From Cognatiluteimonas weifangensis (GTDB taxonomy: Bacteria; Pseudomonadota; Gammaproteobacteria; Xanthomonadales; Xanthomonadaceae), in the NCBI RefSeq assembly GCF_003416885.1, contig NZ_QVPD01000008.1:54039-118038 (forward strand): a stretch of DNA of 64,000 bases. Reading direction: 5' to 3'. Shown here piece by piece: positions 11,924 through 24,076 of the stretch. Every line of letters starts with the position of its first letter. Positions within the stretch are counted from its first letter, which is position 1. The translations under genes and the position numbers were made by a program. The notes under the pieces were generated by a model. That model was not told the DNA's origin, did no database searches, and saw only the letters and a list, made by a program, of their open reading frames with translations.

Positions 11924-13609
11924 TCACACCGTGGCCGCGACCTCGATCCGGTTGCGCCCGTTGCGCTTGGCCTGGTACAGCGCCGCATCGGCGAGCCGCT
12001 CCAGGCCGGCGCTGTCGTGCGCGTGGTGCGGGTACATCGCCAGCCCGATCGACAGGCTGGTCCCGGCCAGCGAGCGGTTGTCGAAGGTGATCGTCATCCG
12101 CATCGCCGCGGTGCGGATTTCCTCGGCGCGCTGCAGCGCCGTGTCCTCGTCCACTTCGGGCAGGATCAGGGTGAATTCCTCGCCGCCGTAGCGGCAGGCG
12201 ATGTCTTCCGGGCGGCAATGCGCCAGCAGCAGCCTGCCGAAAGCCGCGATCAGGGTGTCGCCGCCGGTGTGGCCGTGGGTGTCGTTGAACACCTTGAAAT
12301 GGTCCAGGTCCAGCATCAGCAGCGCCAGCGGTTTTTCCCGGCGCTGGCAACGGGCCAGCTCCCGCGGCAGGGACTCCTCCAGGTAGCGGCGGTTGTAGAG
12401 TCCGCTGAGTGCGTCGCGGATGGATTGCAGGCGCAGTTTTTCCTGCAGCCGCAGGTTGCCCAGCGCCAGCGACAGCTGCTCGGCCACCGCGGCCGCGATC
12501 TCGATGCGCGGGATCGGCCCCGGCCCGTCGGCGAACAGCACCAGCACCCCCAGGCTGACCGCCTGCGCGCTGAGCGGCAGGCAAGCGCTGGCGATATGGG
12601 CGTCATGCGGGGGCGGCTCGAAATGCTGGCAGGCGGTCTCGCCGTGCAGGTTGTCGACGAAATGCGGTTGCGCGCGCCGCAGCGCCCAGCAGTCGGACGG
12701 CATCATCAGGCCGCGGGCTTCGGCCGGGGCCTGTCCCCAGCCGATCGCGAGTTCGGCGTGGTCCTGCGACGGACTCAGCAGGTAGACCGCGCCGGCGGCC
12801 CCGGGCAGCAGCTTGAGCAGGGTGTAGCGGGTGACGTCCAGCGCCTCGCCGAGATCCTGGCAGCCCAGCAGCAGGCTGACGTAATGCCCGAGGTCGGCGA
12901 GGTCGTTGCCGGCCTGCTCCAGGCGCGCGACGCTCTGCGCCAGTTCGTGGTTGAGCGTATCGGCCCGGGCCTGTGCCGCCTTGCGCTGGCGTACCTCGCG
13001 CCGCAGCAGCGCATAGATCGCCCATACGATCGACAGGCTCAGCGGGATGCCCAGGGTCGCCAGTGCCAGCACCACGCCGGTGTTGCGCCTGGAAACGGCG
13101 ATCCGCTGCAGCAGCAGCGTCTGCTGCTCGTTCTGGATCTGCAGCTGCAGTTGCTCGATCCGCGCCATCAGCGTGCGCAGGTCGGCACTGCGCAACCGCT
13201 CCTGGACCGCCGGCAGGCCGTTGCTTTCGTACAGTCGGATGACCTCGCTGGTGGTATCCAGCCGCAATTCGATCAGCGCCGCGAGCTCGCGGATCGACGC
13301 CGCCTGGGGGGCGTCCATGGTGAGCGCGGTCAGCGTGGCCAGGTCCTGGCGGATGGCCGGGCGCACGTTGTCGTGCTGGACCCGGAAGCTGCGGTCTCCG
13401 GTCAGCAGGTAGCTGCGCTGTGCGGCGATGCCCTCGAGCAGTTCGGCGCGGACCCGGGCCAGGTGCTCGATCACCTCGCGACTGTGCGTGATCCAGCGGT
13501 TGTCGGCGCGGATCTGCCGGGTCGCCAGCAGGATCGACAGCCCCACCAGCAGCATGATCGCCGTGGCGACGGCGAACCCGAACGAATAACGCGCATGCGT
13601 GCGGATCAT
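11924..13609 (-). CDS. Membrane diguanylate cyclase with CHASE3-like, GAF and GGDEF domains
   Basis: A 561-residue predicted c-di-GMP synthase. An N-terminal membrane helix (about residues 10-30), a periplasmic helical sensor resembling CHASE3 (with [14 protein letters not shown]), a second membrane helix ([19 protein letters not shown]), a coiled linker, a GAF-like domain ([18 protein letters not shown] onward) and a C-terminal GGDEF domain are visible. The active site reads GGEEF, a functional variant, and an inhibitory-site RxxD (RPED) sits five residues before it, so product inhibition is likely. I chose ATG 13609; upstream in-frame codons do not look coding. It is convergent with epmA and divergent from mtnA. 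The sensed signal is unknown. Confidence 0.9.
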   Translation of the reverse strand: MIRTHARYSFGFAVATAIMLLVGLSILLATRQIRADNRWITHSREVIEHLARVRAELLEGIAAQRSYLLTGDRSFRVQHDNVRPAIRQDLATLTALTMDAPQAASIRELAALIELRLDTTSEVIRLYESNGLPAVQERLRSADLRTLMARIEQLQLQIQNEQQTLLLQRIAVSRRNTGVVLALATLGIPLSLSIVWAIYALLRREVRQRKAAQARADTLNHELAQSVARLEQAGNDLADLGHYVSLLLGCQDLGEALDVTRYTLLKLLPGAAGAVYLLSPSQDHAELAIGWGQAPAEARGLMMPSDCWALRRAQPHFVDNLHGETACQHFEPPPHDAHIASACLPLSAQAVSLGVLVLFADGPGPIPRIEIAAAVAEQLSLALGNLRLQEKLRLQSIRDALSGLYNRRYLEESLPRELARCQRREKPLALLMLDLDHFKVFNDTHGHTGGDTLIAAFGRLLLAHCRPEDIACRYGGEEFTLILPEVDEDTALQRAEEIRTAAMRMTITFDNRSLAGTSLSIGLAMYPHHAHDSAGLERLADAALYQAKRNGRNRIEVAATV

Positions 13610-13694
13610 GGGACGCCGCCGGCAGCCGGGAGACTGGTGTAACTGGCAAACGCGGATTACGCCCGGCGGCGGACGCCCGGGCGCGCCGCTCGCG

Positions 13695-13700
13695 CATAAT
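13695..13700 (+). promoter_or_regulatory. Candidate -10 box (CATAAT) placing mtnA transcription start at its GTG
   Basis: CATAAT ends six bases before the mtnA GTG start, so a transcript starting about seven bases after the -10 would begin at the start codon. No Shine-Dalgarno sequence is present upstream. This arrangement suggests a leaderless mRNA. Confidence 0.45.
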
Positions 13701-13706
13701 GCCGCG

Positions 13707-14771
<1,065 letters not shown>

Positions 14772-14945
14772 GCGGGCGCGCAAGCCCGGCGGCAAGGCAC
14801 CCCCTTCCACCAGCGGAAATGGCGCGCGACCGGCGCGGACGGCGACCTTCGGCAGCCGTTCCGCACGAGTGCCGCGGACGCTCGCGAATCCGCAGCTAAG
14901 TGCTTGACGCGCGAAGCAAAAACCCCTGCGTAAAAACGCCCGGCG

Positions 14946-14954
14946 TGCTATGAT
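14946..14954 (+). promoter_or_regulatory. Extended -10 promoter of gyrA (TGCTATGAT)
   Basis: TG-n-TATGAT is an extended -10 element about 107 nt upstream of the gyrA ATG. A TTGACG at 14904-14909 is too far away (39 nt) to be its -35, and the position 17 nt upstream is poor, which fits an extended -10 promoter. The rest of 14772-15060 shows no gene. Confidence 0.5.
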
Positions 14955-15060
14955 TTCACGTCTTTTCCAACCGCCCCGAAGACGCCGGCGGAACGGGCTT
15001 CCGAGTCCCGCTTCCGGGCGTTCGTTGCCGGGGCCGGTCCACCGCTGAAACGGAATCCCG

Positions 15061-17673
<2,613 letters not shown>

Positions 17674-17694
17674 CGCCGGTAGTGCGCACGATGC

Positions 17695-17717
17695 AAGGGC
17701 GGCCCCTGGCCGCCCTT
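17695..17717 (+). terminator. Hairpin terminator downstream of gyrA
   Basis: A perfect 10-bp GC-rich stem (AAGGGCGGCC / GGCCGCCCTT) with a 3-nt loop begins 21 nt after the gyrA stop. It is followed by a loosely T-rich tail (GTGTCTTTG), so intrinsic termination is plausible though the U-tract is weak. Confidence 0.65.
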
Positions 17718-17779
17718 GTGTCTTTGTGGCTCCAATTCCCGGTGCGGGCAAGCCTGTAGCCGTCTTTGCGGCAACGCGT

Positions 17780-17999
17780 GAATACACTCCTCCCGTGTGG
17801 ATACCCCTGCGATGGAGCCGGCGGTCCTGCCTCTACGGGGTGCGTCGTGAACACCCCCTTCAAGCGTGGAAGCTTCTGCGGGGGAAGCCGGTGGCCCGGC
17901 CTGTGCGGGACACGCCGTGAATACGTCCCTGTAGGCTCCTCGGCGGCATCCATGCCGCCGACGGTCCCGCACAGGCCGGGCCACCGGCTTCTGGGCAGT
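17780..17999. repeat. Dispersed repeat with 28-bp inverted arms (copy 1)
   Basis: Degenerate repeat units, each with GTGAATAC and TTCAAGCG..GGAAGC, lead into a structure with perfect 28-bp inverted arms at 17884-17911 and 17964-17991. The 52-nt loop between them carries its own 9-bp hairpin (CGGCGGCAT/ATGCCGCCG, 17941-17960). Positions 17893-17977 are identical, base for base over 85 bp, to 63916-64000. No open frame here is credible. Confidence 0.85.
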
Positions 18000-18055
18000 G
18001 AGTCGGCGCTTGTAGAGAAAACCAGCCAGAAGCGATGAACTCCAAGCTCGCGCAG

Positions 18056-18484
18056 TCGCCGCCCGGCGGGCTGGGGGTGCGGAGAGTGGACCATGGAGGG
18101 TCCACGACCCGACTTAAAGACAGGAGGTCGTCAGGAGGGCGCAGCACCCCCAGCCCGTCGGGCGGCGACTCCGTCCGAAGCCGATCCCACCGGCGAGCAT
18201 CCGATTTAAAGACAGGACATCGCCAGGGGGGCGCACCACCCCTGGCCCGCCGGGCGCGGCGACTCCGTCCGAAGCCGATCTCACAAAGTCAGGCCACGCC
18301 CCGATTTGAAGACAGGAGGTCGTCAGGAGGGCGCACCACCCCCGGCCCGCCGGGCGGCGATTCTCCCCGAAGCCGATTACGCGAGCTGTCTCGAATGGCC
18401 TGCGCCCCGACTACTTAAAGACAGGAGGTCGTCGGGAGGACGCGGCACCCCCCAGCCCGCGGCGACTCCTTCCGAAGCCGATCC
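18056..18484. repeat. Four-unit tandem array, GACAGGAGGTCGTCAGGAGG core
   Basis: Four units of about 75 bp start near 18111, 18203, 18303 and 18412 (periods about 92, 100 and 109 bp). Each has TTTAAAGACAGGA, then AGGAGG-type purine tracts, a GC-rich palindromic part (GGCCCGCCGGGC) and CCGAAGCCGAT. The left edge (18056-18081) is the reverse complement of the GC-rich part of unit 1, and an inner 7-bp hairpin GTGGACC/GGTCCAC lies at 18086-18105. Neither strand has a plausible protein gene here. Confidence 0.85.
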
Positions 18485-18533
18485 GAGCGGGAGGAAGAAC
18501 CGGTTGTTGGCGTGGCCAGGCCGCCTGTGCGGA

Positions 18534-19013
18534 TCAGGGAATCTGCGACAGCACGTGCTCGGCCGAGGACACCCGGAACTCGCCGGGGGCCTCCACGAAG
18601 ACCTGCCTGGCGACGCCGTCCTCGGCGTAGATCGCGAAACGCCTGGAGCGCATGCCCATGCCGTAGGCGCTGGCGTCCATCTCGAGCCCCAGTGCCCGGG
18701 TGAAGTCGCCGTTGCCGTCGGCCAGCATCAGCAACTCGTCGGGGACGTGCTGGTGCTCGCCCCACGCCCGCATCACGAACGGGTCGTTGACCGCCAGGCA
18801 GGCGACGCCGATGCCCTTGTCGCGGAACCGGTCGAAATGCTCGACGAAGCCGGGCAGGTGCTTTTCCGAGCAGGTCGGGGTGAAGGCCCCGGGGACGCCG
18901 AAAATCACCATCTTGCGGCCGTCGAACAGATTGCGGGTGTCGACCGTCTCGATGCCTTCGCGGATGCGTTGCAGCGTCGCTTCCGGCAGACGGTCGCCGG
19001 CTTGGATGGTCAT
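18534..19013 (-). CDS. Peroxiredoxin, Prx5-like
   Basis: A 159-residue thiol peroxidase of the AhpC/TSA Prx5 group, which reduces hydrogen peroxide and organic hydroperoxides in the cytosol using glutathione/glutaredoxin or thioredoxin. The peroxidatic Cys48 lies in GVPGAFTPTCS; Cys72 (GIGVACLAVND) is the other cysteine, and no resolving Cys occurs near the C-terminus, so a 1-Cys-type mechanism is likely. The conserved Arg is in MGMRSRRFAIYAEDG. It is divergently oriented to the cbpA-like gene, and its 3' end borders the tandem-repeat region. Confidence 0.92.
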   Translation of the reverse strand: MTIQAGDRLPEATLQRIREGIETVDTRNLFDGRKMVIFGVPGAFTPTCSEKHLPGFVEHFDRFRDKGIGVACLAVNDPFVMRAWGEHQHVPDELLMLADGNGDFTRALGLEMDASAYGMGMRSRRFAIYAEDGVARQVFVEAPGEFRVSSAEHVLSQIP

Positions 19014-19142
19014 GGACGGCTCTCCCTGTGGCTTGCCAGTGTAGCCGCCCGCGGCGCTAAGATCGCGTCAACGCGGTGCGCGGGGGCGCTGCGATAATGC
19101 CGGCAACGACGCGGCGTTGCGGCCGCGTGCGCAGGAAGACCC

Positions 19143-20042
19143 ATGCAATTCAAGGATTACTACGACGTTCTCGGCGTCGAGCCCAGCGCCGGCGAAGCCG
19201 AAATCAAGACCGCCTACCGGCGGCTGGCGCGCAAGTACCATCCCGATGTCAGCAAGGAAGCCGACGCCGAGGAGCGGTTCAAGGCGATCAACGAGGCCTA
19301 CGAGGCGCTGCGCGACCCGGCCAAGCGCAAGGCCTACGACCAGTTGCGCACGCACGGTTACCGGCCCGGCGACGAGGTGCGGCCGCCGCCGGGGGGCTTC
19401 GGCCAGGGCGCGCCGCAGGGAGACTTCGATTTCGATGAGATCTTCGCCGGCGGCGGCAACGGCGGCGGCTTCAGCGATTTCTTCGAGGAATTGTTCGGGC
19501 GTCGGCGTGGCGGCGCACGCGGTCCGCAGCCGCGCGGTCCGGCACCCGGCCAGGTCCGGCGCGTACGCCTGGCGGTGCCGCTGGAGGCGGTGTACCGCGG
19601 CGACAAGGTGCGCATCGGCGTCAACGGCAGGACCCTGGAGGTGCGGGTGCCCAAGGGCATCCGCCCGGGGCAGGCGATCCGGCTGGCCGGGCAGGGTGCG
19701 CAAGGCGGCGATCTGCTGCTGGAGATCGAGTACGCCGCGCATCCGCAGTTCGAGGTCGACGGCCGCAACATCATCCATCTGCTGCCGGTGGCGCCGTGGG
19801 AAGCCGCGCTCGGCGCGACGGTCAGCGTGCCGACCCTGGGCGGCCCGGTCGAATTGAAGATCCCGGCGGACTCGGAGGCCGGGCGCAAGCTGCGGTTGCG
19901 CGGACGCGGCCTGCCGGGAACGCCGGCGGGCGACCAGATCGTGGAACTGGAAGTGCTGGCGCCGCAGGCCGGGAACCAGGCGCAGCGCGACGCTTACGCG
20001 CGTCTACGGGATTCATTCGGCAATGAGTGGCGCAGGGCCTAG
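19143..20042 (+). CDS. cbpA: DnaJ C-terminal domain chaperone (CbpA-like)
   Basis: A 299-residue type II J-protein. The J domain occupies residues 4-68 with HPD at 33-35, followed by a Gly/Phe-rich linker (about 75-120) and two beta-sandwich substrate-binding domains; the DnaJ zinc-finger is absent, which separates it from DnaJ proper. E. coli CbpA (306 residues) has the same layout, assists DnaK and also binds curved DNA. GATAAT at 19093-19098 is a candidate -10, and AGGA precedes the ATG. No cbpM-like gene follows. Confidence 0.9.
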   Translation: MQFKDYYDVLGVEPSAGEAEIKTAYRRLARKYHPDVSKEADAEERFKAINEAYEALRDPAKRKAYDQLRTHGYRPGDEVRPPPGGFGQGAPQGDFDFDEIFAGGGNGGGFSDFFEELFGRRRGGARGPQPRGPAPGQVRRVRLAVPLEAVYRGDKVRIGVNGRTLEVRVPKGIRPGQAIRLAGQGAQGGDLLLEIEYAAHPQFEVDGRNIIHLLPVAPWEAALGATVSVPTLGGPVELKIPADSEAGRKLRLRGRGLPGTPAGDQIVELEVLAPQAGNQAQRDAYARLRDSFGNEWRRA

Positions 20043-20160
20043 GCAACTGTGACACAGGTCAAGTTCTGGGGGTAATTATTCGACCTATGGTCGCGTTGCT
20101 GGACGCTGTTTCGGTCTGGCGGGCAAATTCCCCACATTGATTTGAGAAGGAGTCTCTGCA

Positions 20161-20385
20161 ATGAAAAAGCATAATTTGAAGCATTGGGGCCTGGTTTTGG
20201 CCATCGCGTTGAGCGTGGTAACCACAGCGGCTTGGGCCGCCCGCGCGACTGGGTACACAATTCACTATTACGACGATGCGGGCAACTATGTCGGCTACTA
20301 CGACAGTGGTTGCAACCAAGGGCCCGGTTACACATGGGGCACAGAGACTGACAATTACACCATCGAGACTTATCCCTGCTTCTAG
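20161..20385 (+). CDS. Small secreted protein, possibly DUF6289 family
   Basis: A 74-residue precursor. Residues 1-27 are a typical Sec signal peptide (MKKHNLKHWG, hydrophobic core, AAWA cleavage). The mature part of about 48 residues is rich in Tyr, Gly, Asn and Asp (YTIHYYDDAGNYVGYYDSG) with two cysteines (51 and 73) that could form one disulfide, and ends YPCF. It resembles the short exported DUF6289-type proteins of Xanthomonadaceae; function is unknown. A strong Shine-Dalgarno AAGGAG (20147-20152) supports translation. GC content is visibly lower than its neighbours, suggesting different constraints or transfer. A 15-bp hairpin follows. Confidence 0.75.
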   Translation: MKKHNLKHWGLVLAIALSVVTTAAWAARATGYTIHYYDDAGNYVGYYDSGCNQGPGYTWGTETDNYTIETYPCF

Positions 20386-20396
20386 GGCGATAACCA

Positions 20397-20432
20397 GCGA
20401 GCGCAGCCCGCATGGTCGCGGGCTGCGCTCGC
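20397..20432. terminator. Bidirectional hairpin terminator
   Basis: A perfect 15-bp stem (GCGAGCGCAGCCCGC and its complement) with a 6-nt loop sits between the convergent small secreted gene and the response-regulator gene. The + strand tail is only weakly T-rich, so it may be Rho-assisted. Confidence 0.7.
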
Positions 20433-20453
20433 TTCACGCAACCACGCGAAGGA

Positions 20454-20843
20454 TCAGGCCGCGCTCGGTCCCGGCTCGTCGCTGCCGATGTGGTCCAGGA
20501 TCACCTGCGCCAGTTCTTCCTCGCTGAAAGGCTTGGTCAGGTAGGCCCTGGCGCCCTGGCGCATGCCCCACATGCGGTCGGTTTCCTGGTCCTTGGTGGT
20601 TACCAGGATCACCGGGATGTGCCGGGTAGCCGGCTCGCGCGTGATCGAGCGCGTGGCCTGGAAACCGTTGAGGTTCGGCATCACCACGTCCATCAGGATC
20701 AGGTCCGGCAGCTCGCGCTTGGCGACCTCGACCCCGGCGGCGCCGTCTTCGGCGGTCAGCGCCTCGTGGCCGAGTTTCTCGACGATGCGGCGGATGCCCA
20801 TCAGTTGCGACGGCGAATCGTCGACGATCAGGATGCGGGCCAT
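20454..20843 (-). CDS. Single-domain response regulator, PilH-like
   Basis: A 129-residue stand-alone receiver domain. The acidic pocket is Asp8-Asp9, the phosphoacceptor is Asp52 in LILMDVVMPNLNGF, and VTTKD and LTKPF supply the conserved Thr and Lys. The MARILIVDDSPSQ start and overall sequence resemble PilH/PilG receivers that act in the Chp system controlling type IV pili. No kinase or other pil genes are adjacent, so the partner is unknown and it could also be a generic CheY-like regulator. I chose ATG 20843; 18 upstream in-frame codons look non-coding. Confidence 0.8.
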   Translation of the reverse strand: MARILIVDDSPSQLMGIRRIVEKLGHEALTAEDGAAGVEVAKRELPDLILMDVVMPNLNGFQATRSITREPATRHIPVILVTTKDQETDRMWGMRQGARAYLTKPFSEEELAQVILDHIGSDEPGPSAA

Positions 20844-20916
20844 GCGGTCATTCCCCGGGGGACGGATCGATTGTAGCGGTCGCGCCGGCCGTCGCAAACC
20901 GGCCGCTGCCGGACGT

Positions 20917-21912
20917 TCAGAGCCGGACCAGCGTGCGCCCCAGCGAGCCGCCCGCGAGCATGCCCGCGAACACCTCGGGCAATTGCTCCAGCGTGGCTTC
21001 GCGGGTGCAGATGCGCGCCAGGTGCGCGGGTTTCCAGTCGTCGGCCAGGTGCTGCCACACCGCTTCGCGGATGTCGCGCGCGGTGCCGGCCGAAGCCACG
21101 CCCAGCAGCGACACGCCGCGGATGATGCAGGGCATCACCGTGGTGTGCAGTTCCGCCGAGGCGGCCAGGCCGGCGCTGGCGACGTTGCCGTAGGGCGCGG
21201 TCTGCGCCAGCAGGCTGGCCAGCATCGGCCCGCCGACGTTGTCCAGGCCGCCGCCGAAACGCGCCGATTCCAGCGGCCGCGTGGTCGCCAGCGCGTCGCG
21301 GCCGTGCACCTGGCGGGCGCCGATCGCCTTGAGGTAGTCGTGCTGCGCGGTCTTGCCGCTGATGGCGTGCACCTCGAAACCGGCGCGGCTGAAGATGTCC
21401 ACCGCCAGCGATCCCACGCCGCCGCTGGCGCCGGTGACGCACAGCGGTCCCATCGCCGGGGTCTGGCGGTTGTCCAGCATCCGCAGCAGCGCCAGCGCGG
21501 CGGTGAAGCCGGCGGTACCCAGGATCATGCTTTCGCGCAGGGTCAGCCCGGCGGGCAGGGCGATGGTCCAGCGCGATTCCAGGCGCACGAACTTCGAGTA
21601 GCCGCCGTCGCGGGTCTCGCTCAGGCCGCAGCCGGTGACCAGCACCGGGTCGCCTTCGCGGAACGCCGGATCGGTGGAAGCGACCACGTGTCCGGCGACA
21701 TCGATCCCGCCGACCAGCGGAAAGCGGCGCAGGATCTTGCCCTGGCCGGTGCCGGCCAGCGCGTCCTTGAAGTTGACAGACGAGTACGCCGCCTCGATCA
21801 CGATCTCGCCGGGCGAGAGCTGATCCAGCGCCACTGGCTCGATGCCGCTGCGGTAGCCGGCGGCGTCGTCGTGGATGCGGAAGGCGGCAAAGCTTGCAGG
21901 GATGGCGCCCAT
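20917..21912 (-). CDS. acuI: YhdH/AcuI-type quinone oxidoreductase (acrylyl-CoA reductase)
   Basis: A 331-residue medium-chain dehydrogenase/reductase without catalytic zinc ligands. The YhdH/AcuI group reduces acrylyl-CoA to propionyl-CoA with NADPH, detoxifying acrylate; some members are called quinone oxidoreductases. Seen are SSVNFKDALAGTG near the N-terminus, GGIDVAGHVV, the nucleotide-binding VTGASGGVGSLAVDI and the C-terminal LGRTLVRL. The start at 21912 (MGAIPASF) lies one base after the end of the upstream LOG-family gene, so the two are co-transcribed. Confidence 0.85.
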   Translation of the reverse strand: MGAIPASFAAFRIHDDAAGYRSGIEPVALDQLSPGEIVIEAAYSSVNFKDALAGTGQGKILRRFPLVGGIDVAGHVVASTDPAFREGDPVLVTGCGLSETRDGGYSKFVRLESRWTIALPAGLTLRESMILGTAGFTAALALLRMLDNRQTPAMGPLCVTGASGGVGSLAVDIFSRAGFEVHAISGKTAQHDYLKAIGARQVHGRDALATTRPLESARFGGGLDNVGGPMLASLLAQTAPYGNVASAGLAASAELHTTVMPCIIRGVSLLGVASAGTARDIREAVWQHLADDWKPAHLARICTREATLEQLPEVFAGMLAGGSLGRTLVRL

Positions 21913-21913
21913 G

Positions 21914-22507
21914 TCAGCGCAGCTCCTCGCGGCGTTTTTCGTCCAGCCATTTGTCCGCATGCGCCGGCACGTAGCTGCGCATCCAGGCGAACAGGGCGTC
22001 GATGTCCTCGCCGTGCCACAGGTCGTGGCGCTGCTCCGCGTGCAGGAAGCGCTCGCCGACCATGCGGTCCAGCATCGCCCGCAGCGGCGCGTAGAAACCG
22101 TCGACGTCGAGGAAGGCGCAAGGCTTGTCGCCGAGACCGAGCTGGCGCCAGGTCAGCATCTCGAACATCTCGTCGAGCGTGCCGAAGCCGCCGGGCAGGG
22201 CGACGAAGGCGTCGGACAGGTCGAACATGCGCGCCTTGCGTTCGTGCATGCTGGCGACGACCTCGAGCCGGGTGATGCCGCGGTGCGCGACTTCCCAGTG
22301 GACCAGCTGCTCGGGGATCACGCCGATCACCTCGCCGCCGGCGGCGAGCGCGGCGTCGGCGAGCACGCCCATCAGGCCGACATTGCCGCCGCCGTAGACC
22401 AGCGCCAGGCCCTCGCGCGCCAGGCGCGCGCCCAGCGCCGCCGCATGTTCGGCGTACGCAGGCCGCGACCCCGCATTCGAGCCGCAATACACACAGACTG
22501 ATCGCAT
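21914..22507 (-). CDS. LOG family phosphoribohydrolase
   Basis: A 197-residue LOG protein, a cytosolic enzyme cleaving nucleoside 5'-monophosphates (as in cytokinin activation and purine turnover). The nucleotide-binding start RSVCVYCGSNAG, GLALVYGGGNVGLMG, the MHERKARM stretch and the active-site motif PGGFGTLDE are all present. I chose ATG 22507 since it gives the family N-terminus. It was formerly annotated in relatives as lysine decarboxylase because of the PGGxGTxxE motif; there is no PLP lysine. It is translated immediately before the acuI-like gene. Confidence 0.9.
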   Translation of the reverse strand: MRSVCVYCGSNAGSRPAYAEHAAALGARLAREGLALVYGGGNVGLMGVLADAALAAGGEVIGVIPEQLVHWEVAHRGITRLEVVASMHERKARMFDLSDAFVALPGGFGTLDEMFEMLTWRQLGLGDKPCAFLDVDGFYAPLRAMLDRMVGERFLHAEQRHDLWHGEDIDALFAWMRSYVPAHADKWLDEKRREELR

Positions 22508-22596
22508 GTGCGGTCCTCGCTTTTGCCCCAGCCCCCAGGTCAGGGGCGGTTCGCGCCGCAGGCGCGAAGGGGCGGGTGTGGCATGCAACCTTTGCA

Positions 22597-22618
22597 GGAG
22601 TTTGCTTCGGCAAACTCC
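22597..22618 (-). terminator. Hairpin downstream of lpd
   Basis: A 9-bp perfect stem (GGAGTTTGC / GCAAACTCC) with a stable 4-nt loop lies 19-40 nt past the lpd stop on the minus strand. A clear U-tract is missing, so Rho help or an RNA-stability role is possible. Confidence 0.45.
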
Positions 22619-22636
22619 CGATATCTATCAAGCCGG

Positions 22637-24058
22637 CTAGTTGGCTTTATGGATCGCGCGCTTGTGCACGGCCATGGCGGCGTCGTGCACGGCCTCCGAC
22701 AGGCTCGGATGCGCGTGGCAGATCCGCGCCAGATCGTCGGCGGAACCCTTGAATTCCATCGCCAGCACGCCTTCGTGCACCAGCTCGGAGACGTTCGCGC
22801 CGACCAGGTGCATGCCCAGCACGCGGTCGCTCTCGGCGTGCGCCAGCACCTTCACGAACCCCGCCGGCTCGGCCATCGCCACCGCGCGGCCGACCGCCGC
22901 GAACGGGAAGCTGCCGGCCTTGTACGGCACGCCCTCGGCCTTGAGCTGCTCCTCGGTCTTGCCGACCCAGGCCAGCTCCGGCTCGGTGTAGATCACCCAG
23001 GGGATGGTCTCGAAGTCGACATGGCCAGGCAGGCCGGCGATCAGCTCGGCCACCGCGATGCCTTCCTCGAAGCCCTTGTGCGCCAGCATCGGCCCGCGCA
23101 CGCAGTCGCCGACCGCCCACACGCCGTCGACGCCGGTATGGCAGTGCGCGTCGACCTCGATCATGCCGCGCGCGTCCAGCTTGACGCCGGTGCCCTCGGC
23201 CAGCAGGCCCTTGGTGGCGGCGCGGCGGCCGACGCAGACCAGCAGCTTGTCGACCACGATGGTCTGCTCGCCCTTGGCGTCGGTGTAGGTGACGTGCACC
23301 CCGTCCTTCTTGATCTCGGTCTTGCCGACCTTGGCGCCCAGGCGGATGTCCAGGCCCTGTTTCTTGAACTCGCGCGCAGCGACCTTGGAGACCTCGGCGT
23401 CGGCGGCGGCCAGGAAGGTCGGCAGCGCCTCCAGGATCGTCACCTGAGAACCCAAGCGGTTCCACACGCTGCCCAACTCCAGGCCGATCACGCCGGCACC
23501 GATCACGCCCAGGCGCTTGGGCACCTTGTCGAAGTCCAGCGCGCCGACGTTGTCGACGATGTGCTCGCCGAACTTCGCGAACGGCAGCTCGATCGAGTCG
23601 GAGCCGGCGGCGAGGATGACGTTGGTGCCCTTGAGCTCGACGGTGCTGCCGTCGTGCTGCTTGACCGTGACCACGTTGCCCGGCTGCAGCTGGCCGAAGC
23701 CGTAGTAGGCGGCGACCTTGTTGGCCTTGAACAGCGCCGCGATGCCGCCGGTGAACTGCTTCACGATCTTGTCCTTGCGGCCGATCATGGTGCCGACGTC
23801 GATCTTCGGCTTGTCGAAGCCGATGCCGTGCTCGCCGAAGATGTGGTGCATGTTCCAGAACTGGCGGCTGGAGTCGAGCAGCGCCTTGGACGGGATGCAG
23901 CCCACCCGCAGGCAGGTACCGCCCAGCGCCGGCTTGCCGTCCTTGCCCAGCGCGGCGTCCACGCAGGCGACCTTCATGCCCAGTTGCGCGGCGCGAATCG
24001 CGGCGTGGTAGCCGGCGGGGCCGCCGCCGATCACGACAACATCGAACTGTTCAGCCAT
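22637..24058 (-). CDS. lpd: Dihydrolipoyl dehydrogenase (E3)
   Basis: A 473-residue FAD enzyme that reoxidises dihydrolipoamide with NAD+; it is the E3 of 2-oxoglutarate dehydrogenase here. The FAD site is VVVIGGGPAGYHAA, the redox disulfide is in GGTCLRVGCIPSKAL, the NAD site is GVIGAGVIGLELGS, and the C-terminal dimer domain has the catalytic His (AHPSLSE). Two ATGs are close together (24064 and 24058); AGGAA is correctly spaced for the second, which I chose. It is the last gene of sucA-sucB-lpd. Confidence 0.95.
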   Translation of the reverse strand: MAEQFDVVVIGGGPAGYHAAIRAAQLGMKVACVDAALGKDGKPALGGTCLRVGCIPSKALLDSSRQFWNMHHIFGEHGIGFDKPKIDVGTMIGRKDKIVKQFTGGIAALFKANKVAAYYGFGQLQPGNVVTVKQHDGSTVELKGTNVILAAGSDSIELPFAKFGEHIVDNVGALDFDKVPKRLGVIGAGVIGLELGSVWNRLGSQVTILEALPTFLAAADAEVSKVAAREFKKQGLDIRLGAKVGKTEIKKDGVHVTYTDAKGEQTIVVDKLLVCVGRRAATKGLLAEGTGVKLDARGMIEVDAHCHTGVDGVWAVGDCVRGPMLAHKGFEEGIAVAELIAGLPGHVDFETIPWVIYTEPELAWVGKTEEQLKAEGVPYKAGSFPFAAVGRAVAMAEPAGFVKVLAHAESDRVLGMHLVGANVSELVHEGVLAMEFKGSADDLARICHAHPSLSEAVHDAAMAVHKRAIHKAN

Positions 24059-24076
24059 TTCCATTTCCTGTGTCTT

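Noticed and set aside
13599..13706. N-terminal extension of mtnA containing a [13 protein letters not shown] peptide, which resembles translated tRNA sequence
   Set aside because: No cloverleaf can be drawn from the surrounding bases and no acceptor/CCA end is visible; the mtnA family start is GTG 13707.
14904..14909. TTGACG as the -35 of gyrA
   Set aside because: It is 39 nt from the TATGAT box, far outside functional spacing; the extended -10 is a better explanation.
18056..18484. CRISPR array
   Set aside because: Units of about 75 bp are too long and the intervening 15-35 bp are not regular spacers; no cas genes are present.
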